This document shows, piece after piece, positions 52,515-61,420 of a stretch of 64,000 bases of DNA. The position numbers and the translations under genes are program-made. The notes below the pieces were generated by a model. The model was not told where the DNA came from, did not search any database, and saw only the letters and a program-made list of their open reading frames with translations. Position 1 is the first letter of the stretch. Each line of letters starts with the position of its first letter. Origin of the DNA: Acidobacteriota bacterium (GTDB taxonomy: Bacteria > Acidobacteriota > Terriglobia > Acidiferrales > UBA7541); NCBI GenBank assembly GCA_003223215.1, contig QHYH01000112.1, positions 1 through 64,000 of the forward strand. The letters run 5' to 3'.

Positions 52515-52957
52515 AAAAGTACGAGGCCATGTTGCAAACCGCCCTCGCAGAAGCTCGCGCAGGCCTGGCCGAAGGTGGGATTCCCATCGGCGCCGCTCTT
52601 TTTACTCGCGAAGGAGAGCTTTTGGGCAAGGGTCACAATCGCAGGGTTCAGGAAGGTGATCCTTCCGCCCACGGAGAAACCGACGCATTTCGCCGCGCCG
52701 GCCGCCAGAGATCCTACCGCGACAAAATCATGGCCACGACGTTGGCCCCTTGCTGGTATTGCAGCGGATTGATTCGCCAGTTTGGCATCGGAACGGTCAT
52801 CGTCGGGGAGTCGGTGAACTTTCAAGGCGGAATCGCTTGGTTACGCAAGCATGGCATCGAGGTGATTGACCTGCGCTCCCAGGAATGCATGGACTTGCTG
52901 GCACAGTATGTAAAAGCTCATCCCGAAGTCTGGAAGGAAGACATCGGGGAAGACTAG
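52487..52957 (+). CDS. Nucleoside/cytosine deaminase-like protein
   Basis: 156 residues of the CDA fold. Zinc motifs are SAHGETDAFRRAGR (HGE) and TLAPCWYCSGLIRQF (PCxxC), a pattern seen in yeast-type cytosine deaminase and related guanine/tRNA adenosine deaminases. FGIGTVIVGESVNFQGG is also like the fungal-type cytosine deaminase. GTG 52487 is the start, overlapping the membrane protein gene. It would add base deamination to the salvage functions in this window. Confidence 0.88.
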   Translation: MATDTAKNLKKYEAMLQTALAEARAGLAEGGIPIGAALFTREGELLGKGHNRRVQEGDPSAHGETDAFRRAGRQRSYRDKIMATTLAPCWYCSGLIRQFGIGTVIVGESVNFQGGIAWLRKHGIEVIDLRSQECMDLLAQYVKAHPEVWKEDIGED

Positions 52958-52981
52958 ATTTTCGCTGAGCCTGGGTCACCG

Positions 52982-53014
52982 GCCCGACCTGCCCGGACCT
53001 GCCCGACCTGCCCG
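52982..53014. repeat. Short tandem repeat
   Basis: Three and a half near-identical copies of a 9-10 base unit (GCCCGACCT / GCCCGGACCT) lie between two genes. Confidence 0.6.
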
Positions 53015-53191
53015 TTCGATGATGGACTTCCTCATCTTTCTCTGGTATTCCTAAGGCGGCTCTCGCCCCAGCGCGGGGGACGCTCTCTGGCGCGACCGCC
53101 ACTTTCACTTGCAGAACGGCTCCAATTGCTTTCCTGCGACCTGGAGCGAGCACGTCCTGCAAGGACTGCCGGGGCTGAGAGAGGGGGGAGT

Positions 53192-53665
53192 ATGTTCGAG
53201 GCGACTCAGGAAGCCAAGGCATCCGGCGCATCTAAGGGTCTGTGGATCGTTTTTGCTGTCGTCGTGGTAGCCATTGCGGCTGGCGGTTATCTGTTCATCT
53301 CCAAAGCAAAAGCAAACAAACCATTCCCTGTCGTGGCGGCGGCTGCTCCGCCCACGGGCCCCGCCGATCCGGTTCGGGACTTGAAAGTGCGGCGCGCCAC
53401 GATGAGCAAAGACCGCACCGGAACGACGGCTGTGTGGCTCGTTACCATTGAGAATAGATCCGCTTCCTATACCTACAGCAATATCCAGTATGAAACCACT
53501 TACGTCGGCGCAAACAATGATGCCATCCTCATCAACAAAGGAACCATACCTGTAACCATCGAGCCCGGCGGGCAGCAAAATTCCGAAATCAACGACGCGC
53601 TGTACCCTGCCGGCACGGCCTGGTACAAAATTCGGATTACCGGAGCAAAGCCGTCCGCTCAATAG
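53192..53665 (+). CDS. Membrane-anchored protein with beta-rich outer domain
   Basis: 157 residues. A short cytoplasmic lead, one membrane segment (LWIVFAVVVVAIAAGGYLFI), a Pro/Ala linker and a C-terminal beta-rich domain (VWLVTIENRSASYTYSNIQYE, IPVTIEPGGQQNSEI) like FxLYD- or immunoglobulin-type folds that sit outside the membrane. The run GGGGGAG sits just before the ATG at 53192. Unknown function. Confidence 0.75.
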   Translation: MFEATQEAKASGASKGLWIVFAVVVVAIAAGGYLFISKAKANKPFPVVAAAAPPTGPADPVRDLKVRRATMSKDRTGTTAVWLVTIENRSASYTYSNIQYETTYVGANNDAILINKGTIPVTIEPGGQQNSEINDALYPAGTAWYKIRITGAKPSAQ

Positions 53666-53689
53666 ATCCGTTGCGACGGCAAATTAGAT

Positions 53690-55288
53690 ATGACGGCCAC
53701 TTCCACGGATCCCTTTCTGTCTGCGGACATTCCGGCGCAGTTCAACATTGCTGAGTTCTTCTTGGACGCTCCTGCCTCCCGGCATCCTCACAAGACAGCC
53801 ATCGTTGGTGAGCCTCGCCCTGTGAGCTATGCGGAACTCGCAAAGCTTGCAAACCGCGTCGGAAATGCTCTTCTTGAACTGGGGATCTCTGGCGGCGACC
53901 GCGTTCTCATCGTGCTTCCCGATTCCGCGGAATTCATCGCTTCGTTTTTTGGTGCTGCCAAAATAGGCGCCGTTGCGGTGCCGGTAAATCCTTTTGCGCG
54001 GCCAGGGGATTACATCCATTACCTTGAAAATAGCGAACCGCGGGCGGCCATCGTGCATTCCGAAGCGCTCGAGGCGTTTTTGCCCTCTTCCGGCGAACGC
54101 CCGCAAATGCCGATTGTCGTCGTCGCCGAAGGAAGGGTGGAGACCCAAGGGGTGTCCTGCGCAATGTGGAACAATTGGATTGCCTCGGCCAGCGAAACGC
54201 TCTCGCCGGCCGAGACCTCGTCTGGGGATGCGGCTTTTATGCTGTACACCTCCGGCAGCGGCGGTACACCAAAAGCGGCCCTGCATCGCCATGGCGACAT
54301 GCTGGCCGCCACCCGCAATTATGCGCACGGGGTTCTCGAATTGCGGCCGGATGATGTGACTCTCTCCACTTCGAAACTCTTTTTTGCCTACGGCCTGGGA
54401 AATGGCATGTATTTTCCGCTCGCGTTTGGCGCACGCACGATCTTGAACCCCAAGCGCACCAGCGCCGGGCATGTCGTTGCATTGGTATCCAAGCACCGGC
54501 CGACGATTTTCTTCTCGGTACCGACTCTTTACGCCGCCATGCTGCGGGAAGCGGAGACGACCGCAGGGCGCCTCGACTTTTCCTCGGTGCGACGGTGCGT
54601 TTCTGCCGGCGAAACGTTGCCTGCTGAAATTTTCGAACGCTGGAGGCGGGCCACGGGTTTGGAGATTCTGGACGGAATTGGCTCGACGGAGATGTTGCAC
54701 ATCTTCTTGTCCAGCCGACCCGGCAAATCGAAACCGGGGAGTTGTGGCACGCCGGTGCCCGGTTATGACACAAAGATTGTCGATGACCTAGGCAAGGAGA
54801 TGCTTTCCGGCGAAATTGGAAACCTCTGGGTGCGCGGTGCCAGCGCGTTCGCAGAGTATTGGCGGATTCCGGAGCTGACGGCGCGCACGAAGCGCGGCGA
54901 CTGGGTGATTACTGGAGACAAGTTCGTGCGCGACGCCGAGGGCTACTATCACTATTGCGGCCGCGCCGACGATATGTTGAAAGTCGCGGGCATGTGGGTC
55001 TCGCCCGTGGAAGTGGAAAATGTGCTTCTAGGCCATCTGCACGTGGCGGAAGCCGCAGTGGTAGGAGCGACAGATGCTCGCGGCCTGACCTACGCCGTTG
55101 CCTACGTTAGCTTGCGCTCGGGTTGCGAGGGCTCGGACGAGCTAGCCGAAGAGATTCGCAATCACATTAAAGCGCGGCTGGTCTCTCACAAAGTTCCCCG
55201 CGAAGTGCGTTTCTGTGGCGAGCTTCCCAAGACGGTGACAGGAAAAATCCAGCGTTTTAAGCTGCGCGCCAGCACCACCCACGGCTGA
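53690..55288 (+). CDS. Benzoate-CoA-ligase-like AMP-dependent acyl-CoA synthetase
   Basis: 532 residues of the ANL superfamily. The ATP site is MLYTSGSGGTPKAALH, adenine binding is GIGSTEML and the hinge is GDWVITGDKF. The catalytic Lys is in KTVTGKIQRFKLR. TSKLFFAYGLGNGMYFP is the sequence characteristic of benzoate- and hydroxybenzoate-CoA ligases. It activates an aromatic acid to its CoA ester. No ring-reduction or oxygenase genes are adjacent, so the pathway and true substrate are unknown. Confidence 0.88.
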   Translation: MTATSTDPFLSADIPAQFNIAEFFLDAPASRHPHKTAIVGEPRPVSYAELAKLANRVGNALLELGISGGDRVLIVLPDSAEFIASFFGAAKIGAVAVPVNPFARPGDYIHYLENSEPRAAIVHSEALEAFLPSSGERPQMPIVVVAEGRVETQGVSCAMWNNWIASASETLSPAETSSGDAAFMLYTSGSGGTPKAALHRHGDMLAATRNYAHGVLELRPDDVTLSTSKLFFAYGLGNGMYFPLAFGARTILNPKRTSAGHVVALVSKHRPTIFFSVPTLYAAMLREAETTAGRLDFSSVRRCVSAGETLPAEIFERWRRATGLEILDGIGSTEMLHIFLSSRPGKSKPGSCGTPVPGYDTKIVDDLGKEMLSGEIGNLWVRGASAFAEYWRIPELTARTKRGDWVITGDKFVRDAEGYYHYCGRADDMLKVAGMWVSPVEVENVLLGHLHVAEAAVVGATDARGLTYAVAYVSLRSGCEGSDELAEEIRNHIKARLVSHKVPREVRFCGELPKTVTGKIQRFKLRASTTHG

Positions 55289-55361
55289 TCAACTTTAAGC
55301 CGCGGCAAAACCCGCATGTCAAAGGTAGAATGACACGGCGGAAATATCCGTGGAGGAAAAG

Positions 55362-55811
55362 ATGGCGAACAAGCCGACGGTCGAAGAGGCGCGACTGATT
55401 TTGGAGCTCTACAATTTGCGGCGTGAGCCCGAAATGCGCAAAGCCCGACAGTGGTGGCTCACTAGTTTTTGGCCAACTTGCGCCGATGATTTCATGAAAG
55501 TTGCCATGGATTTCGGCTCGCAAGAGAACAACTGGCTTCGGCAGGTTGGGAGCTACTGGGGTATTGCCACGACTTTTGTATTGAACGGGATCATCAGCGA
55601 AACACTGTTCTTTGAGCCGGCCTTCTGCGGGGAGTTGTATTTCATGTTTGCCAAAGTCCGACCGTTTTTAAAGGAAATCCGTGAAAAGGGAAAGAACCCC
55701 GATCTGTTTGTCCTTTCCGAAAGGGCGATTTATGGTTCCGAACTGGGCCGCGCGCAGTTTGAAAAGGTGGAAGCTCGCGTGAATATGCTGCGCCCGAAGC
55801 GGGGAGCCTGA
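55362..55811 (+). CDS. Conserved hypothetical protein
   Basis: 149 residues, mostly helical with many Trp/Phe residues (ARQWWLTSFWPTCADDFM, NNWLRQVGSYWGIATTFVLN). GGAGG six bases before ATG fixes the start at 55362. No family recognised; sits 73 bases after the ligase gene and in line with the M23 peptidase gene, one base after whose start region it ends. Confidence 0.6.
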   Translation: MANKPTVEEARLILELYNLRREPEMRKARQWWLTSFWPTCADDFMKVAMDFGSQENNWLRQVGSYWGIATTFVLNGIISETLFFEPAFCGELYFMFAKVRPFLKEIREKGKNPDLFVLSERAIYGSELGRAQFEKVEARVNMLRPKRGA

Positions 55812-55812
55812 G

Positions 55813-56799
55813 TTGCGACACGGGTGCTTTGTTCAGTTCCTTTTAAGGATCGTTCCGCGGGTCGCGTTGGGATTGTTTTTGCTTCCATCTCTCGCCGCCG
55901 CAAAAATTCCGCCGAGCTGCGGCCCCGGCGTTACAGTGAAATTAAGCACTCCGGTTTCAAGCCAAGGGCGCTTGCTCCTTCTGGAAGTGCAAAGCCGCAA
56001 GCCGTTGACCCAAGTAACCGCCGAGTGGAACTCGAAGAGCGTTCCCTTCTGGCAAGTTTCTAACGAACACTCTGATGCCACTCCGGCGGCGGCGGTCGAT
56101 CGGCGCCAGGCCCTTCTTGGAGTCGACTTGGAAAAACCGCCCGGGACTTATCCCGTGCTCGTCCACGTGCAAACAGCAAGTGACAAGCCCGAGAGCTGCA
56201 CGCTTCGGATTCCCATTCACGCGGGAAGGTTCGCCATCGAGAGGCTACAAGTCGGTAAGGAATTCGTCGAACCGAGCCCCGAGCAAATCAAGCGGGCGAA
56301 CGAAGAGCGTGACAAGTTGCGCGCTATTTTCGACCAGGTGACCCCCGAGAAATTATGGGACGGAGATTTCCGCGTGCCGCTCGACGGCGTGACCACCGGC
56401 GGCAACTTCGGCAAGCGCCGCATCTTGAACGGCCAGTCCGGCTCTCCTCACAGCGGCGTGGATTTCCCCTCCCCCACCGGTACTCCCATTCATGCGGCGC
56501 AGAGCGGGCGCGTAACGCTGGCCCAGGAACTGTTCTTTTCCGGCAACACCGTGGTTGTCGATCACGGCCTCGGGATTTATACCTTCTATGGCCACCTTTC
56601 CGAAATGGACGTGAAAGTCGGCGACCAGCTGCAGTCCGGCCAGGTGCTCGGAAAGGTGGGCGCCACCGGCCGCGTCACCGGACCGCACCTCCATTGGGGC
56701 CTTACGGTTGAGCGCGCCCGAGTGAACCCTCTCGCGCTGGTCAAGCTTCTAGCGCGCGGGGGTGAGACTATCGGGCGGGTGACAACCAAGCGAGAATAA
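55813..56799 (+). CDS. Secreted M23-family metallopeptidase
   Basis: 328 residues. Signal peptide at about 1-30 (GLFLLPSLAAA). A beta-rich N-terminal domain precedes an M23/LytM domain at about 200-310: GSPHSGVDFPSPTG (His and Asp zinc ligands), TFYGHLSEMDV and GPHLHWGL (HxH). The zinc set is complete, so it should be an active endopeptidase on peptidoglycan cross-links. The start is TTG at 55813, two bases after the preceding stop. The coupling suggests co-translation. Confidence 0.9.
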   Translation: MRHGCFVQFLLRIVPRVALGLFLLPSLAAAKIPPSCGPGVTVKLSTPVSSQGRLLLLEVQSRKPLTQVTAEWNSKSVPFWQVSNEHSDATPAAAVDRRQALLGVDLEKPPGTYPVLVHVQTASDKPESCTLRIPIHAGRFAIERLQVGKEFVEPSPEQIKRANEERDKLRAIFDQVTPEKLWDGDFRVPLDGVTTGGNFGKRRILNGQSGSPHSGVDFPSPTGTPIHAAQSGRVTLAQELFFSGNTVVVDHGLGIYTFYGHLSEMDVKVGDQLQSGQVLGKVGATGRVTGPHLHWGLTVERARVNPLALVKLLARGGETIGRVTTKRE

Positions 56800-57261
56800 A
56801 AGGCACCAAACGGGATCCTTATGGAGACGCGTCCTGCACACGACTTGAGGGAGAGCGCCCAACTACCTCTGGGTCTCGGCCCAGGTCCCTTTGAGCAGTC
56901 CCAGAAACCTGTTTAGAATCAAAAGGTTGTGAAGCCGCTCATGGCATTCTTATAGGGATAAAGAGCGTTCGGTTTCCTGGAATCTCGCTCTACCCCCCTG
57001 TCCTCCCGGAAAAGTAGGGGAGTACTGGGAGTACAGGGGTACTGGTCTCCATGTGCGTTCTGTGGTACTGTTACGCCATTGTCAAGGGAGAAATCCTCGC
57101 GCAAGATGGGGCTGTGTGGGCGGGATTCGTGCTAGTTACTTCTGTTTTGCTGTGCTTGCGGTTTAGCACGCTGTTCGCGCGTCACTGTGGGCGAATCCCT
57201 GCGGAGAAACGCGCCGGCTAGCCGTGGTGAAGCTCCGAATTTGTTTTGAGGTCGCGCAGAA
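56800..57261. other. Intergenic region
   Basis: About 460 bases without a gene. It contains the inverted repeat below; otherwise nothing recognised. Confidence 0.5.
56995..57039. repeat. Imperfect inverted repeat
   Basis: Arm 56995-57007 (CCCCTGTCCTCCC) pairs with 57027-57039 (GGGAGTACAGGGG) with one mismatch in 13. The loop is 19 bases and there is no T-run. Confidence 0.5.
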
Positions 57262-57639
57262 ATGTCCCTGCTTCATTTTCGTGTCAAAGAACGCCGCCGG
57301 ACTTTAAGGGTAGCTTTGACCGTCCCGCTGACGGTCCATGGAAAAACAGACGGCGGCGAGCGCTTTTCGGCACGCACCACTTCGCAATCCGTCAATCGCC
57401 ATGGCGCCTTGTTTCACCTCGAAGAAATCGTCCTCGTAGGTCAGACGGTGGTTCTGGTGAACGACCACACCGCCCAATCGATTGAGTGTCGCGTCGTTTC
57501 GATCCATCGCGCCCGCGATAACAAGCAATATGTCGGCGTAGAATTTCTTTCTCCGGAAGCCAACTTCTGGCACATGCAGTTCCCCGCCCCAGGGGCGAAA
57601 CCGCAGCGCCGCGTACTTCCCGACAAAGCCTCGGCGTAA
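57262..57639 (+). CDS. PilZ-domain-like protein
   Basis: 125 residues of PilZ-type fold: KERRRTLRVALTVPL (RxxxR-like), SVNRHGALFHLEE (replacing the D/NxSxxG motif with NRHG) and YVGVEFLSPEANFWHM. The second motif is degenerate, so c-di-GMP binding is doubtful. The NFWHMQFPAP ending closely resembles NFWGMDFPAP in the larger PilZ protein at 48962-49867, marking the two as relatives. Confidence 0.75.
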   Translation: MSLLHFRVKERRRTLRVALTVPLTVHGKTDGGERFSARTTSQSVNRHGALFHLEEIVLVGQTVVLVNDHTAQSIECRVVSIHRARDNKQYVGVEFLSPEANFWHMQFPAPGAKPQRRVLPDKASA

Positions 57640-57710
57640 TGAATCTGAACGGGACTAGACGGCCTTTAATTCCTCGACGGCATGAAACAGCCAAGCATTA
57701 GAATTTCTCC

Positions 57711-58184
57711 GTGCCAAAGGCACCCACACGAATCGGCTTGATCTCGGATACTCACGGCCTGCTGCGCCCGCAAGCCCTAGAAGCCCTTCGCGGTTCGCAG
57801 CTGATTCTCCATGCCGGAGACGTGGGAAAGCCCGAAATTCTCACCGCTCTCCGAAAACTTGCTCTGGTGATTGCTGTGCGCGGAAACGTCGATAAGGAAG
57901 ATTGGGCGAAAGCGCTGCCGGAGGCCGCTGTCGCGGAGGCGGGCAGCGTCCAGCTTTACGTTCTGCACGACGTACATGCGCTTGACTTGGACCCTCGGGC
58001 CGCGGGATTCCACGTGGTCGTCAGCGGCCATTCCCATCAGCCCGGGAAGTTCGAGCGCAATGGCGTCCTCTACATCAATCCGGGCAGTGCGGGGCCGCGG
58101 AGGTTTCATCTGCCGGTCAGCGTGGCGCGCTTGAATCTGGGATCGACGCCCTTCGAAGTCGAGTTGGTGGAGCTCCAAGCTTAG
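57711..58184 (+). CDS. YfcE/MJ0936-like metallophosphoesterase
   Basis: 157 residues of the calcineurin-like fold: GLISDTHGLL (DxH), ILHAGDVGKPEI (GDxx), AVRGNVDKED (GNxD/H), VVSGHSHQPGKF (GHxH) and YINPGS. All metal ligands are present. It probably hydrolyses phosphodiesters such as bis-pNPP-type substrates; the biological substrate is unknown. The start is GTG at 57711. Confidence 0.93.
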   Translation: MPKAPTRIGLISDTHGLLRPQALEALRGSQLILHAGDVGKPEILTALRKLALVIAVRGNVDKEDWAKALPEAAVAEAGSVQLYVLHDVHALDLDPRAAGFHVVVSGHSHQPGKFERNGVLYINPGSAGPRRFHLPVSVARLNLGSTPFEVELVELQA

Positions 58185-58248
58185 TTGCGGGCGGTTTTCC
58201 CTGCGTTTCGCGGCCAACCGGCCCGCTCATTTCGAGCTCATTTCCCTA

Positions 58249-58276
58249 TTGACATCCCATAGGAGTTTCGCATACT
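58249..58276 (+). promoter_or_regulatory. Promoter of the first PadR/permease pair
   Basis: TTGACA (58249-58254), a 16-base spacer, and CATACT (58271-58276). The 10-mer CCCATAGGAG occurs twice, at 58256-58265 within the promoter and at 58289-58298 near the ribosome binding site, 33 bases apart (about three helical turns). Confidence 0.65.
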
Positions 58277-58302
58277 TCCATGGTTCCCCCCATAGGAGGG
58301 GT

Positions 58303-58647
58303 ATGGGCGACAAAGCGGACGTCTGGCAGGGCACTCTTGCTCTCATGATTTTGAAAACCCTCGAAACGCTCGGGCCGCTTCACGGCTACGGCATTGCCCG
58401 GCGCATCGAGCAGACGAGCGGCGACCTCCTTTCGCTCAATTACGGCACGTTATATCCGGCTCTGTTGAAACTGGAACAGGAGGGTTCGATCGAGTCCGCA
58501 TGGGGAGTCTCCGACAACAATCGCAAAGCGAAATACTACAAACTGACCAGCGCCGGCCGCAGACAGCTGGAGCGCGAGGCACGCGATTGGCGGCAAGCTC
58601 AAGCCATCCTCGCGAAATTCCTGTCCGCCACGGAGCCGTCGACATGA
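58303..58647 (+). CDS. PadR-family transcriptional regulator
   Basis: 114 residues of the PadR winged-helix family: QGTLALMILKTLETLGPLHGYGIARRI, LNYGTLYPALLKLEQEG and AKYYKLTSAGRRQLE. AGGAGGG lies immediately upstream of ATG 58303. It overlaps the permease gene by four bases (ATGA). In this arrangement the regulator commonly controls its own operon; here that is inferred. Confidence 0.93.
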   Translation: MGDKADVWQGTLALMILKTLETLGPLHGYGIARRIEQTSGDLLSLNYGTLYPALLKLEQEGSIESAWGVSDNNRKAKYYKLTSAGRRQLEREARDWRQAQAILAKFLSATEPST

Positions 58648-61298
58648 GCGAAATCTGGAAGACCTCCCGTGCGTGGTTCGAGCGACTCGGCGGTCTTTTT
58701 CATAAAGCGCAACGTGAAGCGGAACTTGCGGCCGAGTTGGAGAGCCATCTACAACTCCATGTGGAAGACAACCTTCGCGCGGGTATGACGCGCGAAGCCG
58801 CCCGACGTGACGCGCTGGCGAAGCTCGGCGGCGTCGAACAAACCAAGGAACGGTATCGGGACCGCCGCGGCCTGCCATTCCTCGAGACTGCTCTTCAGGA
58901 CCTCCGCTTTTCGCTCCGCACTCTTCGCAAGTCTCCTGGCTTCTCTTTCGTCGCAATCCTGGTCATGGCACTCGGCATTGGAGCCACGACGGCGCTTTTC
59001 ACCGTGGTGCGCTCGGTTTTGCTCAAGCCGTTGCCGTTTAAGGACCCTGAGCGACTTATTCGGTTGTATGAATACAGCGCTGATGACAAGTTTGCCTACA
59101 ACGTGGTGTCCGGCGGGGGTTTTGCCGAGTGGCGGAAGGAGAGTCACAGCTTTTCGGATCTGGCGATCCTTGGTGAGGCGCAGTACGGCCTATCCGGAGT
59201 CGCCGGTCAGCTTCCCGAAAGGGTGATGGCTTCCAACTGTTCTTGGAATCTATTTCCCATGCTTGGTGTAGAACCCGCACTGGGGCGAGGTTTCGCCTCC
59301 GCAGATGATCAACCCTCGGCAAGTGCCACGGTCATCCTCAGCTGGGGACTGTGGAAGAGACGCTTCGGCGGAGATCCCGCAATCCTGAATCAGACCATTC
59401 ATCTTGACGCCAAGCCTTACACGGTCATCGGCGTGATGCCGTCTTGGTTTGCCTATCCAGAACAGAGTGTGCAACTGTGGACGCCGACATACCATGAAGA
59501 GTCGCCTGAACTCATGCAGGCAATAGACGATCACGAATTCTCGGTCGTCGGGCGCCTCAAACCTCGTGTAACTGAGGCTCAGGCGAGGACGGAGCTTTCG
59601 GTCATTATGCGCCGGCTGCATGATCAGCATCTCGACATTCCCTTTGTAAGCAAAGCCGCAAACAGCCGGCCGCTCCTCGAGGCCATGGTCGGAGATGCCA
59701 GGACGGCCTTATACGTTTTGCTAGCTGCTACCTTTTGCGTGCTTTTGATCGCCTGTTCGAATGTCGCCAGTCTGCTCGTCGCGCGCGGCGCGACCCGCCG
59801 ACGGGAACTGGCGATCCGCACGGCGCTCGGTGGCAGTCGTCGGCGCCTGCTTCGGGAGCACCTCACGGAGAGCTTCGTCCTGTCGCTGGTGGGCGGCGCT
59901 GCCGGTTTGCTCATTGCCTATGGCGTGATCCAGTGGTTCGTCACCACCCGCCAGGATATGAGCCGCGTCGAAGCCATCCGCTTAGACGGAGTCGCCGCGG
60001 CTTTTGGGGCGGGGATGATTCTCTTCTGTACGTTTTTTGCGGGCGCGACATCTTCGTTCTCCATCAAGAGCCATCAGATTCTTTCATCCCTCCAGGAATC
60101 CTCGCGCACGCACAGCCCGGGGCAATCCCCGGTCCGGTTGCGCAAAGCGCTGCTGTCGCTCGAAGTGGGGCTTACGGTGCTTTTGCTGATCAGTTCCGGT
60201 TTATTGCTGAAAAGCTACGAACAGCTGCGCGCGACCCATCTCGGGTGCATTACAGAAAACGTGCTGACGATGCATGTCGATCTTCCCGATGCCAAGTACA
60301 GCCAGCCCACCCAGCGCCTAGCTTTTTTTGAAACTCTGCTCGATCGCCTTCGCACTCTGCCCGGTATTCGAGCCGCGGGAATTGCGACTTCGGTTCCCGG
60401 GGAAGGCTACGGGGGAGACAACGGCTTCACCATTGCCGAGCACCCTCCTCTTCCCTTGGATAAGACTCCCTACGCCATCCACCGCTGGGCGGATCCCGGA
60501 TACTTCGCCGCCCTCGGCATCCCCTTCCTGCGCGGGCAGATATTTGATAAAAACCAACGCCTGGAAAAAGCAAGCGAAGTTATCATCAGCGAATCCTTTG
60601 CGCGACAGTATTTCGGTGCGGAAGAGCCTCTCGGAAAACACCTGCTTACCCTTGGGCGGAAGCCTCAGAAGATTGTCGGTGTGGTAGGCGATACGCGCCA
60701 TCGGGTCTGGGAACGTCCCCAGCCCATTATGTATTTCCCGCTCTATTCTGGCATCCGGGAGCGGACGACCCTCGCCATCCGCTCAACCAGCGACGTGACC
60801 TCTTTCGCATTGCCAGTCCAACGCATCGTCGAACAGCTTGATCCCGAGCTGCCCGTCTCGGATGTGCTTACCATGGGTCAGGTCATTGGACAGTCCACCT
60901 TGGATGCCAATTTCGAGGCTACGCTCCTTCTCGCCTTCGCCGGGTTATCGCTGCTGCTGGCTTCCGTCGGCCTGTTCGGCGTCCTCTCCTACATCGTTGC
61001 TCAGCGAACTCCGGAAATCGGAATCCGTCTGGCGCTTGGCGCGCAGCGAGGCGCACTGCTGCGGCTCACCTTGCTAGACGGTCTGAAGCCTGCGGGTGTC
61101 GGATTAGCCCTGGGACTAGCGGGAGCGGCGGCGGCAACAAGAATGATCAGCAGCTTGCTTTATGGCGTCGCGCCTCTGGATGCCACCGTTTTTGTCGCCG
61201 TAACGACCCTTCTACTGGCCGTGGCGGGGATCGCGTGTCTGCTGCCTGCCTGGCGCGCGTCGCGCGTCGACCCGGTCATCGCATTGCGCTACGAATAG
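58644..61298 (+). CDS. MacB/FtsX-like permease (ADOP type)
   Basis: 884 residues. A cytoplasmic N-terminal segment with REAELAAELESHLQLHVEDN marks the acidobacterial duplicated-permease type. Then MacB-like periplasmic core and two FtsX-type membrane domains (IACSNVASLLVARGATRRRELAIRTALGG; ASVGLFGVLSYIVAQRTPEIGIRLALGA). A total of about eight helices is expected. No ATPase is encoded here, so it must use an unlinked MacB-like ATPase or act without one. The role, often assumed to be peptide or toxic-compound export, is not known. Confidence 0.92.
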   Translation: MSEIWKTSRAWFERLGGLFHKAQREAELAAELESHLQLHVEDNLRAGMTREAARRDALAKLGGVEQTKERYRDRRGLPFLETALQDLRFSLRTLRKSPGFSFVAILVMALGIGATTALFTVVRSVLLKPLPFKDPERLIRLYEYSADDKFAYNVVSGGGFAEWRKESHSFSDLAILGEAQYGLSGVAGQLPERVMASNCSWNLFPMLGVEPALGRGFASADDQPSASATVILSWGLWKRRFGGDPAILNQTIHLDAKPYTVIGVMPSWFAYPEQSVQLWTPTYHEESPELMQAIDDHEFSVVGRLKPRVTEAQARTELSVIMRRLHDQHLDIPFVSKAANSRPLLEAMVGDARTALYVLLAATFCVLLIACSNVASLLVARGATRRRELAIRTALGGSRRRLLREHLTESFVLSLVGGAAGLLIAYGVIQWFVTTRQDMSRVEAIRLDGVAAAFGAGMILFCTFFAGATSSFSIKSHQILSSLQESSRTHSPGQSPVRLRKALLSLEVGLTVLLLISSGLLLKSYEQLRATHLGCITENVLTMHVDLPDAKYSQPTQRLAFFETLLDRLRTLPGIRAAGIATSVPGEGYGGDNGFTIAEHPPLPLDKTPYAIHRWADPGYFAALGIPFLRGQIFDKNQRLEKASEVIISESFARQYFGAEEPLGKHLLTLGRKPQKIVGVVGDTRHRVWERPQPIMYFPLYSGIRERTTLAIRSTSDVTSFALPVQRIVEQLDPELPVSDVLTMGQVIGQSTLDANFEATLLLAFAGLSLLLASVGLFGVLSYIVAQRTPEIGIRLALGAQRGALLRLTLLDGLKPAGVGLALGLAGAAAATRMISSLLYGVAPLDATVFVAVTTLLLAVAGIACLLPAWRASRVDPVIALRYE

Positions 61299-61382
61299 CT
61301 CTAGGTGTTCTTAAGGCCCGCGGAACGGGCTAATCGGTAGAGGCCAGCCTCGTCTAACTCTCCTGTGGCATCCCCACATAAA

Positions 61383-61412
61383 CTGTGTTACCTTGCTGTG
61401 GCCATAACACAG
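61383..61412 (+). promoter_or_regulatory. Probable PadR operator
   Basis: CTGTGTTA (61383-61390) and TAACACAG (61405-61412) are a perfect eight-base inverted repeat with a 14-base spacer; the second arm overlaps the ribosome binding site AGGAGG. Symmetric sites of this size fit dimeric PadR binding. Confidence 0.6.
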
Positions 61413-61420
61413 GAGGGTGC

